Source: Allolobophora icterica (lineage: Eukaryota > Annelida > Clitellata > Crassiclitellata > Lumbricidae). From it: DNA of 64,000 nt. How positions within the stretch are numbered: position 1 is the stretch's first letter; each line of letters begins with the position of its first letter. Positions 57,961 through 64,000 of the stretch are shown one piece after another. The stretch covers positions 66,068,202-66,132,201 of the forward strand of contig OY744605.1 of NCBI GenBank assembly GCA_963556255.1, written 5' to 3'. The notes below the pieces were generated by a model. It searched no databases and was not told the DNA's origin. It saw only the letters and a program-made list of their open reading frames with translations. The position numbers and the translations under genes are program-made.

Positions 57961-58337
57961 CCCACACGAACCAAACACCTACATCCAAACTTATTCCCAG
58001 GGCGTATGTAATAAACATGCACCTAGGTATTTATTTTTACATTTCTGGGGATGTGAGCCACTCCAAAGTACTTTCTACAGCATCTCTTAACTGGAGAAAC
58101 CGAATATGCATCTGACTACCTGCAGTATAACATTTCATGCTCCTCTGCAGTAGGCCCTATCGTTTAATTGAATATATGTGGGCTGTTTCTGTGGCACAGA
58201 ATTAAATCCAGAATTCGCACCCTGTGACCTTAAATCACCCGGTGTTAAACAAGTAGAGTTCCATCTGGAGTATATCTACTTCTGTCTTCGCAGTAGATCA
58301 AGTTCGATGCTGTACATCACTCGTGTTAGCAATACAT
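57961..58337. repeat. Intronic direct repeat, copy B
   Basis: The second copy of 55924-56298. It preserves long identical blocks such as TCCAGAATTCGCACCCTGTG and TGGAGTATATCTACTTCTGT. The sequence around the copies differs. Confidence 0.9.
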
Positions 58338-58357
58338 GTAAATATCTACAAGGCCTA

Positions 58358-58359
<2 letters not shown>

Positions 58360-58408
<49 letters not shown>
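58360..58408. repeat. (AT)n microsatellite
   Basis: A pure TA run immediately downstream of intronic repeat B. Confidence 0.95.
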
Positions 58409-58413
<5 letters not shown>

Positions 58414-58767
58414 ATATCAGCACATTTATATAACGCCTGTTGTGGCATAGGCCAACCGTTCGATCTTTCGAAACGAACGGAAATGAGCCGTCCTTCAGCC
58501 AATAGCAGTCATCCAGCCGTTGTTATAAATCTTCACCTTCGTGCTGACATAATGTATAATTATGTAGACTATATGGCTACGTAACAACTGTAGCTGTTTA
58601 TTAACAGTTTATTTGAAGTTCAGAGGCAACTCAGTGGCCTGTTCTACTAAGTGGCTCGTTGAGCTTGCTCTATATTTATTATGTACAACGCGGTGATTGC
58701 ATGTAAACCAGATGACCCGTGCTTACGGAATTACTGCTGTTTACCATTTGAGTGCCTCCTATATCCA

Positions 58768-58850
58768 TGTATGTATGTATGTATGTGTGTATGTATGTAT
58801 GTATGTATGTATGTATGTATGTATGTATGTATGTATGTGTGTGTGTGTGT
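58768..58850. repeat. (TATG)n microsatellite
   Basis: TATG tetranucleotides with TGTG interruptions, followed by diffuse TATG/CATG repeats to about 58905. Confidence 0.95.
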
Positions 58851-58911
58851 ACAACATGTATGTGTAATATGTGTGTATGCATGTATGTATGCATGTATAT
58901 ATGTATTTATC

Positions 58912-59110
58912 AATCAAATCAAATCAAAATCAACTCAAAAAGCTTTATTGCAACCAACAACAGAGATAGCGACAAATTAGCTTAGCGTAACTGTTACATT
59001 CTAGGGTACGCTGAATATTGGCTGCAAAGGGTGGACCCAAAGGGATACAATCCCGCTAATGGGGGTCACCCCATCAGCAAATTTCTAAGTACCTATCAAA
59101 AGCACTGCAC
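58912..59110 (-). mobile_element. L2-type non-LTR 3' end, minus strand
   Basis: The AATCAAATCAAAATCAA tail, GCTTTATTGCAACCAACAAC and the box AAGGGATACAATCCCGCTAA match those at 3540 and 53335. TTATTG is the reverse complement of the CAATAAAG end seen on the plus strand at 19.15 kb. Confidence 0.7.
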
Positions 59111-59614
59111 TCGCTTGCTTCAGATAATTGGAAAAGTTACCACTGGTGGAATTTCGCAGACACGTATAGCCGAACCAAATTTTCCCAGCCAGAGTAAGTT
59201 AATAATATAGGTAATGACTGCAGTAATGGCTGCAGGCACTAATGTGTACCTTATCAGAACACCCATGCATCTGAAATCGGTGGCAATAAAGCACTGTAGC
59301 TCTGTATAAGTCAAACAATGCCCATGGTCGTTATCACGAATTTGTATAGCGCCGTTCAAAGAGAAACTGAACAGAAGCGCTCATCACGTTCTTACATTTT
59401 AAAAATAGAACACTTTATGGAAAAGAGGCAGAAAAAGAAATTCCTCGTGTTGCTCGTACGATAGAAGGAACCATTTTGAGAAAGAAGGACGAAACTTCGA
59501 GGGTTGAACTGTGGAAGTTCTAACTGGCGGGACAACTGCATACGTACATGCATATATATATATATATATATATACATTACATATACATGCATACACATAC
59601 GTAATCCCCTAGAG

Positions 59615-60879
59615 CAGCGTTTCCCAAAGTGGGTTCCGCGGAACCCAAGGGTTCCGCGGGGTGATCCCAGGGGTTCCGCGAAAAGTTGTAATTTAACAGA
59701 ATTTTCATTGAGAAATTTCATTGGAATAAAACATTCAAAGCAGTTTTTTTTAAATACACAAAAAGTTTATAAAAGTTTAAAACTGCCGTCAGTCGTCTCT
59801 TTTGTATGTTAACCCCATTGAGCGAAAATCCGGACTTTCGATGCCCTTTAGCTATCCAGTAATTATATATAGAATTATAGATTGTAGAGGTCACTGCAGG
59901 GACCTATGTACATAGGTTAGAGCTGTAAACTTGTGATAATAGGGACGTAGCCATCTTTGTTATCGTTACCTCGACGAGACGAATCCGAAAATGATTTTTA
60001 GAAGTACAATTGAGTCTGATAATCGTACAACAGTATTAGCAATTAATTTTTTTTATTTGCTGGTATGAAAATCTGACATAGAGCGTTGGCTCAAGGAGGG
60101 AAATTTAAGGGTTCTGAGCCTATGCTCAAACTAGTACTAGTTTGTGGACTGTTTTCCAACCTTGTATGAGTTTTTAGTTGAAATGGACTGTTCTCGACCA
60201 AAATATTCGTTGAAAAATTGCAGGTCATGTTCACGACCTGGAAGCAAACTTGGTTAAATACTTTCCTCCCACGAAGGGTGCAATGATATTAATTGGATTC
60301 GAAACCCATTTAAAGTAGCCGAAAACCAGCAAGCTTTTGTAATAAAGGTTATGAACTTCTTATTGAGATAACGTCGGACTCGCAAGACCTTTCCGTGGCC
60401 AAATAAAGAATACCTCTGGCCACTGTCGCGAAATGTACAGTTAGTGTGATTCTGCCATTTGCCATAACGCATTTGTGCGAAACTGAATTCTCATAGTAGG
60501 CTATACTGCAACAAAAACCAAATATAGAAATTGACTAAATGTCATAAGAATTCAGCTTTCTAGCATCAAACCAAATATAAAAAATTGGCACGAGAAAAAA
60601 CAAAATCACTGTACACCTATTAAAACTTCATGTACTCCCAATATTGTGCTCCATAAGTCTTGGTCTTAAAAACTGTACACTTTAACATTTGACATAAGAG
60701 AATATAAATTGTTTTTACAAACTCCTTATATGGGTGTATGTTTAGTTAGGCTTATATTAGTATGCTTCTAATGCGCTATAGTATACGTATGCCTCAATAC
60801 GCTTAGTTCAGGTTGGGGTTCCGCCATGATTTTAAAAGGTGACAAGGGTTCCGTGGCCGAAAAAGTATGGGAAACGCTG
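59615..60879. mobile_element. 1.27-kb hAT non-autonomous element, CAGCGTTTCCCAA termini
   Basis: A perfect 8-bp duplication CCCTAGAG lies at 59607-59614 and 60880-60887. The termini are CAGCGTTTCCCAAAGTGGG and, in reverse complement, CAGCGTTTCCCATAC. GGTTCCGCG blocks lie inside both ends. No transposase reading is visible, so it is an internal-deletion or captured-DNA derivative in the GPCR intron. Confidence 0.9.
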
Positions 60880-61129
60880 CCCTAGAGCAACGACAGCTTC
60901 AGGGTCAGACATTGTATGTGTGTTTTACGGACCTGCGAATCACAAATTTTCAATCTCGAATCGAATCGGGAGTAAAGGTTCGAATTCAATTCGAATCTCG
61001 AATCGAATCAGCGGGTACCAGTTTGATATTCATGAATCTTGGGGAGCGGGATAGAGCGGTAACACTCATGAACAGGAGAGCATTAGATTCGCGGTTCGAT
61101 ACCCGTACAATGTCATATATGCATCATAC

Positions 61130-61330
61130 AGAAACATATACATACATATGCATATATATATATATACACATAAACACACATATACATTTGCATGTATACA
61201 TTTATACATAAACATACTAACATACATATACACTGTACATATATGCAAATATATAAAACTCATATATAACACGCATATTCATATATGCATTTATACATAG
61301 ACACATGCATACATATGCATACATACCTTT
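61130..61330. repeat. TA/CA-rich simple repeat
   Basis: Imperfect ATACATATGCATATA-type repeats with CACACA patches. Confidence 0.85.
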
Positions 61331-61496
61331 CGAAGCAAAGCGAGGGGATCTTCATCCAGGTGTGAACTGATGAGACCAAGACACTTGTCTGCGCCCTAAG
61401 ATTAGATCAAGCAACTTCCCACGCAGACGAATAATATATTGGCTTGTGGATGATGGATTATTGTGGATGATGGATAATTGACTGCTGCTGCTGCAG

Positions 61497-61736
61497 GTGA
61501 TAAAGATGCTGGTGATCGTCGTGACCCTGTTCGGTCTGTGTTGGTTTCCGTTGCATCTCTTTACAATCATCGTCGACTTCAACCCACAGCTGAGCAGCGA
61601 GGGACAGTCGCAGACGAGTGATCTCATCTCGACCGTCTTCATAACCGTACACTGGCTGGCCATGTCCAACAGCTTCGTCAATCCCATCATCTACAGCTTC
61701 CTCAACGACAGCTTTAGGGTCAGACACGTCTTCTAA
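61497..61736 (+). CDS. Class A peptide-type GPCR, coding exon 2 (TM6-TM7)
   Basis: This exon begins after CTGCTGCTGCAG, phase 0, and joins 54807-55565 to give KSKRK followed by VIKMLVIVV. It encodes TM6 with CWFP (Cys268-Pro271), the extracellular loop 3 (VDFNPQLSSEG), and TM7 with HWLAMSNSFVNPIIYSFLND (NPxxY at 315-319). It ends SFRVRHVF and TAA, a total of 332 residues with an unusually short tail. Alternatively AGG|GTCAGA at 61718/61719 is a donor to an unseen exon. HWLAMS..NPIIY..L(N)(D/E).F is typical of NPY/tachykinin/luqin-related receptors. Confidence 0.88.
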   Translation: MIKMLVIVVTLFGLCWFPLHLFTIIVDFNPQLSSEGQSQTSDLISTVFITVHWLAMSNSFVNPIIYSFLNDSFRVRHVF

Positions 61737-61867
61737 TCTCATCCAGTGTTATACCTAATCTTAGCTGATCTAAGCTTATCTGATATGGTTCTATAGTTTC
61801 TAAAGATTTAGGTTCTAATCTCATATGGTTTTATATCTCTGTGGTTTAATCTGATCTGAGCTGTTCT
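61737..61867 (+). other. GPCR 3' flank or UTR
   Basis: Imperfect repeats of TAATCT.A.CTGAT(C/A)T with no coding content. The large TIR element starts immediately after. Confidence 0.4.
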
Positions 61868-62012
61868 CAGAGGCGTAACTTTGGTCCAAAAAGTGAGGGG
61901 TACCAATTTTTTCACCAATTTCACTTCTCGCATGGATACTATTTTGGACATATTATCCGTAATCGTAATAGTAGTAGTAAATTTAGTAGTAGTCATAATA
62001 GCAAAACTAGGC

Positions 62013-62058
<46 letters not shown>

Positions 62059-63421
62059 TTAAAAAAAACTAATAGCAAGAAGGGCCTAATGCTCTGTAAT
62101 TTGTTTTCAGTTTTTAGGAATCAAATGTTCCTTGGGAGGAATATGCGACTGAAGCAGCTAATTGTAGACAAAATGACCCATACGGTCATACCAGATCACA
62201 TGAAAGTCAGATCAGATGGATTGTGTCAATAAAAGCAAGCCATTATTAGTAGCATTAGTATTATTTGCAGTATTAGTTTAACAGAGGCTTACATCATTTT
62301 GGTCGCGCTTCGTAGCAACTCAGAAACGCTCTAATTTAATAATTAGGCCTACTCATTTATATCCAATTTTAATGACAATTCGGCAGCTATCTATAGGCAG
62401 ACATTTTAACCCAAAATAGGCTTATTTATGTTTTTTAATTTAACTCTCCAGATTGAATGGAACTTTAGTCAACTTCAGGAAAATTTACTCTCCGAAGTTG
62501 ACCATGAACAACTTAATGGCTGCCTCAGCTCGTTACACTTAAACTGTAAGATTATGAAACGCTGATGAGCTTACCTTCATAACGACAATTTTATTGTCTA
62601 TAATGTCATCTACTCGTTTTCGTTTTAGAACAAATTTGTCCATTTTGCCTATCAGCAAAATCGGAACATCAACGACGTCTTAACTGATTATAGTATGTAA
62701 CAGAGGGAGCTTCTTCATCTGTTCGGCTCGGATATTTTTAACCTATAGCAATAGTTACTGATTCTGAGATTGTGAGGGGACAGAGGGGCGATGAGTCATA
62801 TCAATGCCGATTGCCGCCAATATGAGTGGGTCCATACAGGGGCGTCTACACCATAGAGACCTTGGAGCAAATGCTCCATCCAAGAAATAGGGGAGGAGAG
62901 AGATCTGTCAGTGTGTGTGCCACCATTAACGAGAGGGGAAGGAAGGGGAGGGAAGAAGAGGGGCAAGGGAAAGTTGCTCCAATGACTTATGGGGAGAGGT
63001 AGACGCCTCTGGGTCCATATATGGATTTGTAACTCATGAAGGATACAGAAGATTGCGCTTTGACCTACATCTCCCTACCCCAATAGCATATGACTAAGAT
63101 GTCAACCATAAGGCGGAGAGTGAGGGTGGTGTGAGAAGAAGAGCATAGCCGTGGCCCAGATCTGTTGCGCCTGGGAGCGCCTCTGAGCCGGTCACTGCGG
63201 TCAGTCTGTCCGGCGACCTGTGTAGCTGACAGTCTGCCTGCCTGGTACATACTGTGCACCTCACTCTGTCTACGCACACTAAGCAAGGCTGATACTGCAA
63301 TCTCTTGGAAGGCACAATAAAATATGGATCGGCGTTGCTTAAAAGTGGGGGGTACGGTACCCCCAGTCCAAAAAGTGAGGGGTACGGGTACCCCTCGTAC
63401 CCCCCACAAATTACGCCTATG
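61868..63421. mobile_element. 1.55-kb member of the CAGGGGCGTAACTTTGG MITE family
   Basis: A perfect 8-bp duplication GCTGTTCT lies at 61860-61867 and 63422-63429. The left end (CAGAGGCGTAACTTTGGTCC, then GGGGTACCAATTTTTT) and right 165 bp (AAGGCACAATAAAATATGG to TTACGCCTATG) match the 190-bp MITEs. The middle 61912-63255 is unrelated DNA with a GCA-repeat (62012-62042) and a nested MITE. No transposase is seen. Confidence 0.85.
62837..63011. mobile_element. hAT-type MITE, CAGGGGCGTCTAC family, copy 2 (nested)
   Basis: A perfect duplication GGTCCATA lies at 62829-62836 and 63012-63019. The termini are CAGGGGCGTCTAC and AGACGCCTCTG. The body matches 31890-32069. It sits inside the 61868-63421 element and so is younger than it. 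Confidence 0.92.
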
Positions 63422-63467
63422 GCTGTTCTTGTTATCATCTTATCTAATCTAATCTGATCCAGGGCTG

Positions 63468-63905
63468 TAGTCGATGGTATACGCGGGTATACAGCAGGGC
63501 TGTAGTGGTAAAATTTGAGGTGAGTATACGCTACCGGTGACCAGCGGCGTAAAAAAAATTTGAAGACCTTTTTTTAGGAAAAATTTCAGACTTGTAACCA
63601 ATTCTCAGAAAATTTTCAGACTTTTTACGATTTTGTCTCTGAAAAAGTTGATGACCTTTTTTTTTTTTTTTTTTTTTTAGTCATTCGCCCTAAAAACCTT
63701 TAAAAACCTCTCTATTTTTAAAATTTTCGTTCCCAGAGGTAAGTATACGCTGTATACCCGCGTATACCCTCGTCTACAGCCATGAGTATACGCTCTCAAA
63801 TTTCTCTAGAGGTAAGTATACGCTGTATACCCGCGTATACGCTCGACTACAGCCCTGGTATACAGCGTATACTCACCTCTAGAGACCGTATACTCACCTC
63901 ACCAA
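63468..63905. mobile_element. Rearranged copies of the CAGGGCTGTAGT hAT family
   Basis: CAGGGCTGTAGTCGATGG (63472) is followed only 39 bp later by a second CAGGGCTGTAGTGG. The body with GAAAAAGTTGATGACC and a T20 run follows, then repeated GTATACGCTGTATACCCGCG blocks and a CTACAGCCCTG end at 63855-63864, then another partial terminus. This looks like nested or tandem insertions of the family at 51028. Confidence 0.8.
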
Positions 63906-63910
63906 ATATT

Positions 63911-64000
63911 CAGTGCTTTTTTTCAGTCGGAACGCGCCGGAACGGCGTTCCGGCACCTTTTTCAGCTAATAAAAAACAATTTAGTTATTTTAATAATAAA
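63911..64000 (+). mobile_element. Left end of a hAT-like element, cut by the window
   Basis: CAGTGCTTTTTTTCAGTCGG followed by the palindromic CCGGAACGGCGTTCCGG begins here. It resembles the ends of hAT non-autonomous elements. The remainder is outside the window. Confidence 0.5.

Larger units (their letters stand above)
55566..61496 (+). other. GPCR intron (5.9 kb)
   Basis: The intron separates TM5 and TM6. It contains a G/C-run patch at 55613-55740, a duplicated 0.37-kb segment, the CCAT array, AT and TATG microsatellites, an L2 tail, a CR1 tail and a 1.27-kb hAT insertion. No extra coding exon is evident. Confidence 0.75.

Overview
The window is from an animal nuclear genome, most likely a marine invertebrate and plausibly a deuterostome. 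Genes are split by GT-AG introns, there are no operons, and microsatellites, SINEs, non-LTR retrotransposon tails and short inverted-repeat transposons fill most of the DNA. The species cannot be fixed from sequence alone. Support for a deuterostome-like animal is the strong resemblance of the CSN4 protein to vertebrate CSN4, a peptide-receptor GPCR, and CR1/L2-type retrotransposon tails ending in GCGCTATATAAAT.

Three host genes are supported. (1) The 5' part of a ubiquitin-specific protease of the USP31/USP43 type lies on the minus strand (coding exons 8051-7167 and 5041-4709); the rest lies beyond the left edge. (2) A complete COP9 signalosome subunit 4 gene (COPS4) lies on the minus strand in eleven coding exons from 23857 to 11255. 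All splice phases agree and give 405 residues. (3) A class A peptide-type GPCR lies on the plus strand, with coding exons 54807-55565 and 61497-61736 and a probable upstream non-coding exon. A weak fourth candidate is a CpG-rich stretch at 34.6-35.2 kb followed by two phase-compatible open exons.

Layout: 1-8.2 kb is the USP gene with old CR1/L2 fragments, a SINE and a (TGA)n run in its introns. 8.2-11.2 kb holds a 9-bp-TSD MITE and two tRNA-derived SINEs. 11.2-23.9 kb is COPS4, whose introns carry RTE debris, a degraded 2.5-kb CR1/L2 element and a 1.1-kb inverted-repeat element. 24.5-34.5 kb is a transposon-dense block with a composite insertion bounded by two complete MITEs, several hAT-type MITEs and CR1 remnants. 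34.6-41.4 kb has the CpG-rich candidate promoter, nested hAT-like elements and a SINE-bearing tandem array. 41.5-53.6 kb holds two non-LTR reverse transcriptase pseudogenes (one RTE-like, one CR1/L2-like), each interrupted by a MITE with a perfect target duplication, plus a 490-bp GT array. 53.8-61.8 kb is the GPCR gene, with a duplicated 0.37-kb intronic segment, a CCAT array and a 1.27-kb hAT insertion. 61.9-64.0 kb is again transposons.

The most notable content is mobile DNA. About twenty insertions show short terminal inverted repeats, and most have a recognisable 8- or 9-bp target duplication. No transposase gene is present, so they must be mobilised in trans. Several families with different termini and different duplication lengths share one internal motif (GGTCATCAACTTTTT and complement) and G-rich/C-rich subterminal runs, which suggests exchange of internal modules between families.
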